Below are positions 27,237-34,729 of a stretch of DNA of 44,153 nt, piece by piece. The stretch is from an uncultured Prevotellaceae bacterium (GTDB lineage Bacteria; Bacteroidota; Bacteroidia; Bacteroidales; Muribaculaceae). Under the pieces are notes generated by a model that saw only the letters and a program-made list of their open reading frames with translations, was not told where the DNA came from and did no database searches. Each line of letters opens with the position of its first letter. Positions within the stretch are counted from its first letter, which is position 1. Made by a program: the position numbers and the translations under genes. The stretch is taken from assembly GCA_900318065.1 (NCBI GenBank), contig ONIY01000025.1, positions 1-44,153 of the forward strand, given 5' to 3'.

Positions 27237-28127
27237 CTATTTGTTCTTAACAGGCTCCATGTGGATGGTGACGTGGGTGTCGTTGCCGAAGCGTTTTTTC
27301 AGTTTCTGCTCCACCTGTGTGGCGTGGTCGTGGGCTTCGCTTAGTGAGATGTCGCCATTCATGCGGATGTGCGCCTCGATAGCGATGCGGGTGCCAATGC
27401 GGCGGGTGCGCACGTTGTGTGGCTCGCACACGCCGTTCTCGGAGGTGATGATGTCTTCAATCTCTTGCTCCACGTCGCTGGGCAGCGAGCTCTCGGTGAG
27501 CTCGCCCACGCTCGACTTGAGCAGTTCCACTGCCACTTTCACCAGCACAACTCCCACCACCAGCGAGGCTATTGGGTCGAGCACCGTCCAGCGGTCGCCC
27601 AGGGCGATAGCGCCACCAATGCCTATTGCTGCTGCAACCGACGACAAGGCATCGCTGCGGTGATGCCAGGCATTGGCTACAACAGCTTGAGAATTAAACT
27701 GCTTGCCCTTGCGGGCAGTGTACTGATAGAGCACTTCCTTGACGGCTATCGACACCAGTGCTGCCCACAGTGCCATCTTGCCAGGCGGCTCCAAATGGGC
27801 TCCTCCCGCCCACTCCACGAGCGAGGTGATGCCAGTGATGATGATTCCCGTGGCGGCAGCCACCAGCGCCAGCCCAATGAAAAATGTGGCGATGGTCTCA
27901 AACTTGCCGTGGCCATAGTCGTGCGAGGCATCCTGCGGCTTGGCGCTCACGCTCACAAAGGCGAGGACTATCACATCGGTGACAAAGTCGGACACCGAGT
28001 GCACACCGTCGGCAATCATCGCCGAACTGTTGCCCAAGAAGCCCGCCATGAGTTTGAAGACCATTAGCACGACGTTGCCCAGGCATCCCACCAGGGTGAC
28101 CTTCTGTATTTCACGCTCTCGTGTCAT
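27237..28127 (-). CDS. Cation diffusion facilitator (CDF) metal transporter
   Basis: The protein is an inner-membrane antiporter that exports divalent metals such as Zn2+, Fe2+ or Mn2+ in exchange for protons. About six transmembrane segments fill the first 205 residues. Metal-site motifs are ADGVHSVSDFVTD in TM2 and AWHHRSDALSS in TM5; HDYGHGKFE follows TM2. The cytoplasmic C-terminal domain (about 210-295) ends in VTIHMEPV, typical of CDF dimerisation domains. The start MTREREIQKV is preferred because it fits the family's N-terminus; an ATG 13 codons upstream would overlap manC by 20 nt. It follows manC by 19 nt and is probably cotranscribed. The metal cannot be decided from sequence. Confidence 0.9.
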   Translation of the reverse strand: MTREREIQKVTLVGCLGNVVLMVFKLMAGFLGNSSAMIADGVHSVSDFVTDVIVLAFVSVSAKPQDASHDYGHGKFETIATFFIGLALVAAATGIIITGITSLVEWAGGAHLEPPGKMALWAALVSIAVKEVLYQYTARKGKQFNSQAVVANAWHHRSDALSSVAAAIGIGGAIALGDRWTVLDPIASLVVGVVLVKVAVELLKSSVGELTESSLPSDVEQEIEDIITSENGVCEPHNVRTRRIGTRIAIEAHIRMNGDISLSEAHDHATQVEQKLKKRFGNDTHVTIHMEPVKNK

Positions 28128-28146
28128 TGTCAATTGCGGTGGCTCC

Positions 28147-29229
28147 CTATAGGTATTTATCGCCAAAGTGGGTCTTTGCCTCGTTCACGTAGTTCTTGAT
28201 TTTCTGCTCATCGTTTTTTGGCACTATGAGCAAGGCGTCGGGGGTGTCGGCAACGATATATCCGTTCAATCCCGAGACCACCACGAGTTTGTCGCCCCGA
28301 GCGGCAATCACATTGTTGTTGCTCTCAAATGCCAGCACCCGGGTGCCAGGAGTGACGTTGCCGTCGCGGTTCTTGGGCGAGTTGTCATATACCGAGCCCC
28401 ATGTGCCCAGGTCGCTCCACCCAAAGTCAACCTTCTCGACAAAGACGCAAGGCGCTTTCTCCATCACGGCATAGTCGATAGAGATGTTAGGACACTCGAT
28501 ATAGTGCTCATTGATGAACTCCTGCTCCTGTGGTGTGCCATAGAACATGTTGGCGTGGTCGAAGAGGTCGGAAATCTCGGGGGCATACTCCCTCATGGCG
28601 TTGATGATAGTGTCCACTCCCCAAAAGAACATTCCCGAGTTCCAGTAGAACTCGCCCGTCTCAAGAAACACATTGGCGAGCTCCTTGTCGGGTTTCTCGG
28701 TGAAGGTCTTCACTTTAGAGAAAAACTCGTCAACATGAGTTCCTTCCTGAATGTAGCCGTAGCCAGTCTCGGGCCGGTTGGGCTTGACGCCAAAGGTGAC
28801 GATCGAGTTTTCGTTCTTCTCCAGAAACTCAAAAGCCCTCACCACGCTCGCCTTGAAGTCCTCGTGCTTGAGGATGAGGTGGTCACTGGGAGCAACCATA
28901 ATCTTGGCATCGGGGTTGAGCGACTTGATGTGCCAAGCCGCCCAGGCGTTGCACGGCGCGGTGTTGCGCCTCACGGGCTCGAGCAAGATTTGGTCGGGCT
29001 TGATTTGTGGCAACTGCTCTTGGACTATCGAGGAGTACTGCTCGTTGGTGAGCATTATGATATTTTCAGGAGGGACTATCCCTTCGAGACGGTCTACCGT
29101 GAGCTGCAGCAGGCTCCTGCCTGTTCCCAGGAAATCAATAAACTGTTTAGGCATCGCTTGGCGGCTGTAGGGCCAGAAGCGGCTGCCCACACCACCACAC
29201 ATTATTACACAAAAACGATTTTTCTCCAT
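28147..29229 (-). CDS. manC: Mannose-1-phosphate guanylyltransferase
   Basis: The 360-residue enzyme joins mannose-1-phosphate and GTP to GDP-mannose, a sugar donor for polysaccharides and for GDP-fucose synthesis. The nucleotidyltransferase signature is near the N-terminus, MCGGVGSRFWPYSRQAMPKQF (10-30). Other family blocks are LLQLTVDRLEGIVPPENI, VAPSDHLILKHEDF, GYGYIQEG, FTEKPDKELA, FYWNSGMFFW and VDFGWSDLGTWGSVYD. The C-terminal isomerase domain of bifunctional ManC is absent, as in other Bacteroidota enzymes of this length. It is upstream of the CDF gene. No clear promoter was seen in the 300 nt upstream. Confidence 0.93.
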   Translation of the reverse strand: MEKNRFCVIMCGGVGSRFWPYSRQAMPKQFIDFLGTGRSLLQLTVDRLEGIVPPENIIMLTNEQYSSIVQEQLPQIKPDQILLEPVRRNTAPCNAWAAWHIKSLNPDAKIMVAPSDHLILKHEDFKASVVRAFEFLEKNENSIVTFGVKPNRPETGYGYIQEGTHVDEFFSKVKTFTEKPDKELANVFLETGEFYWNSGMFFWGVDTIINAMREYAPEISDLFDHANMFYGTPQEQEFINEHYIECPNISIDYAVMEKAPCVFVEKVDFGWSDLGTWGSVYDNSPKNRDGNVTPGTRVLAFESNNNVIAARGDKLVVVSGLNGYIVADTPDALLIVPKNDEQKIKNYVNEAKTHFGDKYL

Positions 29230-29289
29230 CTTTTCAAGGTGAAAATTATAACTTAATATAGAACACCAAACTCTCTCTTTTTATTGTGT

Positions 29290-29469
29290 AGGTGGGTTCT
29301 ATAAATTCCTAAAATGTGAGTTTCTTGTTTCGGCCATATTTGGTTTCTTGTTGGCATCTTTTGTCTCAAATGCTTGAACTGTAGCCCGCTACTATTTCTT
29401 CGCATTTAAGCCAAAAAACTACACAACAATAAATCCAAAACTGACTCGAGCAATTTATAGAAACCACCT
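29290..29469. repeat. 180-bp element with 18-bp terminal inverted repeats
   Basis: AGGTGGGTTCTATAAATT (29290-29307) is the complement, with one mismatch, of 29452-29469. The 144 bp between have no gene. A short direct repeat (AAAATGTGAG at 29311-29320 and 29513-29522) runs from inside the element to the ruvB promoter region. The element fills most of the gap between divergent manC and ruvB and looks like a MITE or an old insertion. Confidence 0.55.
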
Positions 29470-29531
29470 GTAAAGATATAGATAAAAAACCAGTTGGCAA
29501 AGAAAAATGAGCAAAATGTGAGTTCTTCTTG

Positions 29532-29559
29532 TTGCTTTTAGGTTTTATTACTAATTTTG
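29532..29559 (+). promoter_or_regulatory. Promoter of ruvB
   Basis: TAATTTTG (29552-29559) matches the -7 box, with TTG at 29532-29534 spaced 17 nt upstream. The ATG is 24 nt further on. Confidence 0.6.
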
Positions 29560-29583
29560 CAGTCTCTGACTAACGAGTATATT

Positions 29584-30612
29584 ATGAACGACGACTTCGA
29601 CATAAGAGAAGAACGAACAGCAGTCGACCGCGATTTTGAGAAGGCTTTGAGGCCGGCGAGGTTTAGCGACTTTGCCGGGCAGGAAGGCATCATCAACAAT
29701 CTCAAGGTCTTTGTCGCTGCTGCACGACAGCGAGGCGAGGCACTCGACCACACGCTGTTCTATGGACCTCCAGGACTGGGAAAGACCACTCTGTCGAGCA
29801 TTATCGCCAACGAGATGGGAGTGGGATTTAAAGTGACCAGCGGGCCCGTGCTCGACAAGCCTGGCGACCTGGCGGGACTGCTCACCTCGCTCGAGGAGAA
29901 CGATGTGCTCTTCATCGACGAGATTCACCGCCTGAGCCCCATCGTGGAGGAATACCTCTACTCGGCAATGGAGGACTACCGCATCGACATCATGATTGAC
30001 AAGGGCCCCGGTGCACGCTCGGTGCAGCTCACCTTGTCGCCATTCACCCTCATTGGTGCCACCACTCGCAGCGGACTGCTCACAGCACCCTTGCGTGCAC
30101 GATTTGGCATCAACTGCCACCTGGAGTACTACAACCACGAGGTGCTCGAGGGCATCATCAAGCGCTCGGCACGGTTGCTCAATGTGCCCATTAGCGACGA
30201 CGCCGCCCACGAGATTGCCCTGCGCAGCCGCGGCACGCCACGTGTGGCAAACTCGCTGTTGCGCCGCGTGCGCGACTTCGCCCAGGTGATGGGAAGCGGC
30301 AAAATCGACACCGAGATAGCGAAATATGCTCTTGAGTCGCTCAACATCGACACGTGCGGCCTCGACGAGGTGGACCACAAACTGCTCACGACCATCATCG
30401 ACAAGTTTGGCGGCGGACCTGTGGGCCTCACCACCCTCGCCGCTGCGCTCAACGAGGATGCCGGCACTATCGAGGAGGTGTATGAGCCATTCCTCATCAA
30501 GGAAGGGTTTATCAAGCGCACTCCACGAGGCCGCGTAGCCACCGACCACGCCTTCACCCACCTCAACCGCCACCGCAAGACCTCCCCAGGCGAGCAAGCA
30601 AGCCTATTTTAA
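29584..30612 (+). CDS. ruvB: Holliday junction branch migration helicase RuvB
   Basis: The 342-residue AAA+ motor drives branch migration of Holliday junctions with RuvA. Walker A GPPGLGKT is at 61-68, Walker [11 protein letters not shown] at 108-117, sensor 1 IGATTRSG at 157-164, and the arginine-finger region LRARFG at 170-175. The C-terminal winged helix has [13 protein letters not shown]. The ATG at 29584 gives the usual RuvB N-terminus; an upstream TTG inside the promoter is unlikely. RuvA and RuvC are not nearby. A repeat spacer, then the flippase gene, follows. Confidence 0.97.
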   Translation: MNDDFDIREERTAVDRDFEKALRPARFSDFAGQEGIINNLKVFVAAARQRGEALDHTLFYGPPGLGKTTLSSIIANEMGVGFKVTSGPVLDKPGDLAGLLTSLEENDVLFIDEIHRLSPIVEEYLYSAMEDYRIDIMIDKGPGARSVQLTLSPFTLIGATTRSGLLTAPLRARFGINCHLEYYNHEVLEGIIKRSARLLNVPISDDAAHEIALRSRGTPRVANSLLRRVRDFAQVMGSGKIDTEIAKYALESLNIDTCGLDEVDHKLLTTIIDKFGGGPVGLTTLAAALNEDAGTIEEVYEPFLIKEGFIKRTPRGRVATDHAFTHLNRHRKTSPGEQASLF

Positions 30613-30780
30613 GGGTTAAGTTGCGCCTGCGGCGCGGGGATCGTGGACAAAGGACGAAGGACGAAGGACAAAGGACAAAGGATCCTTATCCATTCCTATC
30701 CACTCCTCTCCACTCCTCTCCACTCCTCTCCACTCCTCTCCACTCCTCTCCACTCCTCTCCACTCCTCTCCTCTCCACTC
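30610..30780 (+). repeat. Repeat spacer between ruvB and the flippase gene
   Basis: From the ruvB stop codon the order is: one TAAGGGTTAAG unit, the palindrome GCGCCTGCGGCGC (30623-30635), GGACAAAGGAC-type units (30645-30682), and at least seven perfect 10-bp CACTCCTCTC units (30701-30770) with decayed flanks. The first two modules recur after the outer-membrane protein gene at 39835-39881. Confidence 0.85.
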
Positions 30781-30807
30781 CAATTCATTAATTGAAAAGA
30801 AATAAAC

Positions 30808-32319
30808 ATGGCTAACTTAAAGTCACTGGCAAAAGATACAGTTATTTATGGCTTCAGCAGTATAGTGGGGCGCTTTCTCAACTATCTGCTTGTGCCGCTC
30901 TACACTCAGAGCCTGAGTGCCGCCTCAGGCGGTTATGGCGTAATTACCAACATCTATGGCTATGTAGCCCTGCTGCTGGTAATTCTCACCTTTGGCATGG
31001 AGACAACGTTCTTCCGCTTTGCCAACAAGAGCGAGGAGAACCCTAACACCGTCTACTCCACCACGCTCATCGCCGTGGGAGTGGTGGCGCTGGCGTTTGT
31101 CGCCGCAGTGCTGGGATTCCTGCCGTGGATAGCACCCTGGATGGGCTATGCCGATCACCCCAGCTACGTGGGAGTGATGGCAGTGGTGGTGGCTATCGAC
31201 GCCTTCCAGGCAATTCCCTTTGCCTACCTGCGCTACAAGCACAGGCCCATCAAGTTTGCCGCGCTCAAACTGCTGTTCATCTTCATGAACATCATCCTCA
31301 ACCTGTTTTACTTCCTGTGGCTGCCGGCTCTATATGAGCAATACCCTAGCGTGATAGGGAAAATCTACGACCCCTCGGTGGGCGCAGGCTATGCCTTCTA
31401 TCTCAACCTGGTGTGCACCGGCACTATCACGTTCTTCTTCTGGAAGGAACTCACCGGCATTAAATATGTGCTCGACCGCAAGCTGCTCAAGCGCATGCTC
31501 AGCTACAGCTGGCCACTGCTGGTGCTGGGAATTGCAGGCATCCTCAACCAAACTGCCGACAAGATTCTCTACCCAAAGATTGACCCCACGCCCAACGGCC
31601 GCGTGCAGCTGGGAATCTATGGCGCAGCATGCAAGATTGCGATGATCATGGCGCTCATCACGCAGGCGTTCCGATATGCCTACGAGCCCTTCGTCTTTGG
31701 CAAGAGCCGCGACAAGGACAACAAGGAGACCTATGCCACAGCAATGAAGTATTTCATCATCTTCACCTTGCTGGCATTTCTCGTGGTAATCGCCTGGATC
31801 GACGTGATCAAGTATTTCATCGCCAGCGACTACTGGGAAGGCCTCAAGGTGGTGCCCATTGTCATGGCAGCCGAGATAATGATGGGCATTTACTTCAACC
31901 TGTCGTTCTGGTACAAACTCATCGACAAGACCATCTGGGGAGCCTATTTCTCGGGCATTGGCTGCGTGGTGCTCATCGCCATCAACTTCGCCTTCGTGCC
32001 CAAGTTTGGATACATGGCATGCGCCTGGGGTGGATTTGCTGGATATGGCATCTCCATGATTTTGAGCTACATCCTTGGCCAGAAGTACTACCCCATCAAC
32101 TATCCACTCAAGGACATTGGCATCTACACGGCAGTGGCAGCGGCAATCTTTGCAGCGTGCATGCTGGTGAAAATTGACGCCGCTTGGCTCAACATCGCCT
32201 ACCGCTCGGCTCTCGTGCTGATCTTCGTAGCGCTCATCTTCAAGCGCGAACACCTGGGCAAGATGCTCAACCGCCTGCCAGTAGTCAACGAAAAAAAAGG
32301 ACTAAGCACAACCGCTTAG
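30808..32319 (+). CDS. Polysaccharide/oligosaccharide flippase (MOP superfamily)
   Basis: The 503-residue integral membrane protein has about 12-14 hydrophobic segments. It begins MANLKSLAKDTVIYGFSSIVGRFLNYLLVPLYT, the hallmark start of Wzx-like lipopolysaccharide or capsule flippases. GMETTFFRFANKSE and SYSWPLLVLGIAGILNQTADK are further family blocks. The protein probably moves undecaprenyl-linked oligosaccharides, or a related lipid-linked substrate, across the inner membrane. No glycosyltransferase cluster is adjacent, so the substrate is open. Its last codons form the left arm of the terminator. A promoter is not evident in the repeat spacer, so readthrough from ruvB is possible. Confidence 0.88.
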   Translation: MANLKSLAKDTVIYGFSSIVGRFLNYLLVPLYTQSLSAASGGYGVITNIYGYVALLLVILTFGMETTFFRFANKSEENPNTVYSTTLIAVGVVALAFVAAVLGFLPWIAPWMGYADHPSYVGVMAVVVAIDAFQAIPFAYLRYKHRPIKFAALKLLFIFMNIILNLFYFLWLPALYEQYPSVIGKIYDPSVGAGYAFYLNLVCTGTITFFFWKELTGIKYVLDRKLLKRMLSYSWPLLVLGIAGILNQTADKILYPKIDPTPNGRVQLGIYGAACKIAMIMALITQAFRYAYEPFVFGKSRDKDNKETYATAMKYFIIFTLLAFLVVIAWIDVIKYFIASDYWEGLKVVPIVMAAEIMMGIYFNLSFWYKLIDKTIWGAYFSGIGCVVLIAINFAFVPKFGYMACAWGGFAGYGISMILSYILGQKYYPINYPLKDIGIYTAVAAAIFAACMLVKIDAAWLNIAYRSALVLIFVALIFKREHLGKMLNRLPVVNEKKGLSTTA

Positions 32320-32324
32320 TCCTT
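32297..32324 (+). terminator. Terminator overlapping the flippase stop codon
   Basis: AAGGACTAAGC and GCTTAGTCCTT form an 11-bp perfect stem with a 6-nt loop. The stop codon TAG lies in the right arm. A T-rich stretch follows. Confidence 0.8.
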
Positions 32325-32494
32325 AATATTTTAGTCCACTTAAAAAAGTCGTATTTTGTGCCTACTCAAGTTGTCAAACGATTAAGTACGATTAAAAACT
32401 ATTGAATATCAGCAAAATATATTTGGCGAAAAATGTTGAAAAATAGTGGTTTTTACTTTTTAAAGTGAACTTATATTTTTATACTTCGGCAAGC

Positions 32495-32646
32495 GGTCAC
32501 AGCAGGCTGTGTCCCTACAGTGCCATATCAATCCTCAATCCCCAATCTCAATCCTCGATCTTCGATCCTCAATTCTCGCGCCGAAGGTGTCACTTAACAC
32601 TTAACACTTAACCCTTAACACTTAACACTTAACACTTAACACTTAT
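32495..32646 (-). repeat. Repeat spacer after DUF4834
   Basis: In the minus-strand sense, directly after the DUF4834 stop codon: about eight TTAAGTG units (32586-32645), a GCGCC-containing segment, GATTGAGGATCG-type units (32528-32577), then GGGACACAGCCTGCTGTG (within 32495-32524). The same order of modules follows the outer-membrane protein gene at 39838-39942. The remaining gap (32325-32494) is A/T-rich with nothing recognised. Confidence 0.75.
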
Positions 32647-32991
32647 CTACCCTATTTCCTCAAACTCGGCGTCGCTCACCTCTTCCTCTTGATAGCGTGT
32701 GGTGGGGCCATTGTTCAGGGTGGTGTCGTCGCTCTCGGTGATGTGGCCCTCGAGTTCCTCAAAGTCGACATTCTCGGCAGTGGCGTCGCTGTAGCGGCGA
32801 TAGCGTTCCACTATCTCCTGCTGCTCCTCGCTGCGCTGCTTGCCTTGCGGAGCACTAGGACCTTGCTGGCCGCCGCTGTTCATGGTGCGGGTGTACTCGT
32901 CCTGGAAACGACGCACCTTGCGCCACACCTTAATAATGGGCGTGGCTATCCACACGAGAATAATAATTATTATGAGCCAAAAAAGCGACAT
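32647..32991 (-). CDS. DUF4834-like small membrane protein
   Basis: The 114-residue protein has one N-terminal transmembrane helix (LFWLIIIIILVWIATPIIKV) followed by a basic patch (WRKVRRFQDEYTR). A polar, acidic, probably disordered tail follows. This matches the DUF4834 pattern seen in Bacteroidales; the family call is from recall. The function is unknown. It lies 80 nt downstream of pssA on the same strand, so it may belong to the phospholipid operon. Confidence 0.7.
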   Translation of the reverse strand: MSLFWLIIIIILVWIATPIIKVWRKVRRFQDEYTRTMNSGGQQGPSAPQGKQRSEEQQEIVERYRRYSDATAENVDFEELEGHITESDDTTLNNGPTTRYQEEEVSDAEFEEIG

Positions 32992-33071
32992 ATCGTGTTA
33001 TTATCGATTTAGTTATTTATTGATCTCGGTATCACAATCATGCAATAACCGTGCCAAATGTTGAGAATAAA

Positions 33072-33785
33072 CTATTCCTTCTCCTTCAGGATGACCGACG
33101 CCAACACATAAAACGCTATCACACAAGCCAGTCCAGGAATGCCACCAAGCGCCACAAACAAGATTGACGCCACAATGAGCACATACTGGCGATAGCTCTC
33201 CTTGAGCGAGAAGCCATGCAGCTTGAGCGAGAACATGCGCAGGTTGCACACCATGAGCCATGACAGCAGCACAATAAGCGCCAGCACTACCCACTCGCTC
33301 ACAATGCGGTGATGATTGGCATAAAACGACACAAAGCCTATCCAGAAGATGGCGTTGGCGGGAATGGGAAGACCAGTGAAGGTGGTGGTCTGGTTGGTGT
33401 CGATGTTGAAACGCGCCAGGCGCAGAGCGCCAAACACCGGAATCAGCAGCGACATCAGGCACATCCACTGCTGGCAGCCTGCAGCCTGCATCACATTATA
33501 TAATATCATCGCCGGTGCCAGGCCAAAGCTCACGCAATCGCTCAGCGAGTCAAGTTCCTTGCCCAGCGGCGACACGGCATGAATCAGTCGAGCCACAAGG
33601 CCATCGAGGAAGTCGGCAAGCGCTGCCAGCGCTATGAATACAAACGCCAGCTCATAGCCCTGCAAGCCCCACAGCGATGTCTCGAATGGCTTGAACGACA
33701 CTATCACTGCCATCGCTCCAAAGAGCAGATTGCAGCAGGTGATAGCGTTGGGGATGTTGTTCTTTATGGCACTAAGCAGTTTCAT
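33072..33785 (-). CDS. pssA: CDP-diacylglycerol-serine O-phosphatidyltransferase
   Basis: The 237-residue membrane enzyme makes phosphatidylserine from CDP-diacylglycerol and L-serine. The CDP-alcohol phosphotransferase motif is complete: Asp58, Asp61-Gly62, Ala65-Arg66, Gly75, Asp79 and Asp83 (DFLDGLVARL, then GKELDSLSD). Several transmembrane helices follow. Its ATG overlaps the psd stop codon by four bases, so the two steps of phosphatidylethanolamine synthesis are translationally coupled. Confidence 0.95.
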   Translation of the reverse strand: MKLLSAIKNNIPNAITCCNLLFGAMAVIVSFKPFETSLWGLQGYELAFVFIALAALADFLDGLVARLIHAVSPLGKELDSLSDCVSFGLAPAMILYNVMQAAGCQQWMCLMSLLIPVFGALRLARFNIDTNQTTTFTGLPIPANAIFWIGFVSFYANHHRIVSEWVVLALIVLLSWLMVCNLRMFSLKLHGFSLKESYRQYVLIVASILFVALGGIPGLACVIAFYVLASVILKEKE

Positions 33786-34468
33786 TGGGCTGGTTTGCGG
33801 GGTTTTAGACGGGCAATGGGAGTGATGCCACCAGTGGTGATATCGCCCAGTTTCACAAGTATCTCACTGTCGAGCGGCAGATAGATGTCGACCCTCGAGC
33901 CAAATTTTATGAACCCTATGAAGTCGTCGATGTCGACCTGGTCGCCGCCTTCCACATAGGTGACGATGCGGCGAGCTATCGCGCCGGCAATCTGCCGCAC
34001 GAGCACGTCCTCACCGTTCTTGTCGCTCTCTATCACTATCGCCGAGCGCTCATTGTCGGTGCTAGACTTGGGAAGATAGGCGGCAAGGAAGCGACCGGCG
34101 TGGTGCTTCACATATTTCACCTTGCCCTTGAGGGGAACCCAGTTGGCGTGAACATTAAACACCGACATGAACACCGAGAGTTGAATAACATTCTTGTGAA
34201 GATATTCACCCTCATACACTTCCTCCAGAGCAACCACCTTGCCGTCAACACTCGACACCACCACGCCATCGCTGTCGCCCTTGAAGTGGCGCTGGGGAAG
34301 CCTGAAGAAATTGATCACCAGAGCAAAGGTGATTACACTGAGGGCTATCAGCACATAGGATATCCACTTCAACTCGATAAACAAGTAAGCGGAGATATTG
34401 ATTGCCAGCAGAATAAACAACAACACAAAGATGATATTCTGGCCTTCTCTATGTATTTTAACCTTCAT
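33782..34468 (-). CDS. psd: Phosphatidylserine decarboxylase (short, PSD-like type)
   Basis: The 228-residue protein converts phosphatidylserine to phosphatidylethanolamine. Two N-terminal transmembrane segments (about 12-52) are followed by the catalytic part with FFRLPQR, SSVDGKVV, FNVHANWVP (His107) and the autocleavage site FIKFGSRVD, where Gly190-Ser191 would yield the pyruvoyl group. The length fits the short archaeal/Bacteroidota form. It is first in the psd-pssA-DUF4834 unit, with a -7 box at 34498. Confidence 0.94.
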   Translation of the reverse strand: MKVKIHREGQNIIFVLLFILLAINISAYLFIELKWISYVLIALSVITFALVINFFRLPQRHFKGDSDGVVVSSVDGKVVALEEVYEGEYLHKNVIQLSVFMSVFNVHANWVPLKGKVKYVKHHAGRFLAAYLPKSSTDNERSAIVIESDKNGEDVLVRQIAGAIARRIVTYVEGGDQVDIDDFIGFIKFGSRVDIYLPLDSEILVKLGDITTGGITPIARLKPRKPAQ

Positions 34469-34497
34469 TATTTTTCAGTAATTTCGCTATCAATCGG

Positions 34498-34505
34498 CAA
34501 AGATA
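34498..34505 (-). promoter_or_regulatory. -7 promoter element of the psd-pssA operon
   Basis: TATCTTTG on the minus strand, 30 nt before the psd start. No convincing -33 element at the usual distance. Confidence 0.5.
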
Positions 34506-34563
34506 ACAATTTTACTCCAAAAACACCACATTTACTTACAAAAAACTTCTTTTTCACAAAAAT

Positions 34564-34680
34564 CGGACAAAAGGGACGGCATTCTTTTTGTCCGGTTTTC
34601 CATCATTTCCAGGAAAAACGGAAAAAGGGGTCGGTTCCTTTTTTCCGTTTTCGGAAAAAGGGGTCGGTTCTTTTTTTCCG
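34564..34680. repeat. Three tandem hairpins after the phosphoethanolamine-transferase-like gene
   Basis: CGGACAAAA...TTTTGTCCG (34564-34594) is followed by two near-identical hairpins at 34619-34647 and 34652-34680. Each has a CGGAAAAA arm, a GGGGTCGG centre and a TTTTTCCG arm; the two start 33 nt apart. They lie just downstream of the minus-strand gene ending at 34730 and could act as a tandem terminator. Confidence 0.6.
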
Positions 34681-34729
34681 ATTTTTGGGGGGGAAGGGGA
34701 AGTTTTGGTGCCTTTTCTTTGCGGCTCAA

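Noticed and set aside
29557-29583. Upstream TTG start for ruvB
   Set aside because: It would begin inside the -7 promoter box; the ATG at 29584 gives the usual RuvB N-terminus.
30691-30780. Possible CRISPR array
   Set aside because: The 10-bp units are contiguous with no spacers, and no cas gene is present.
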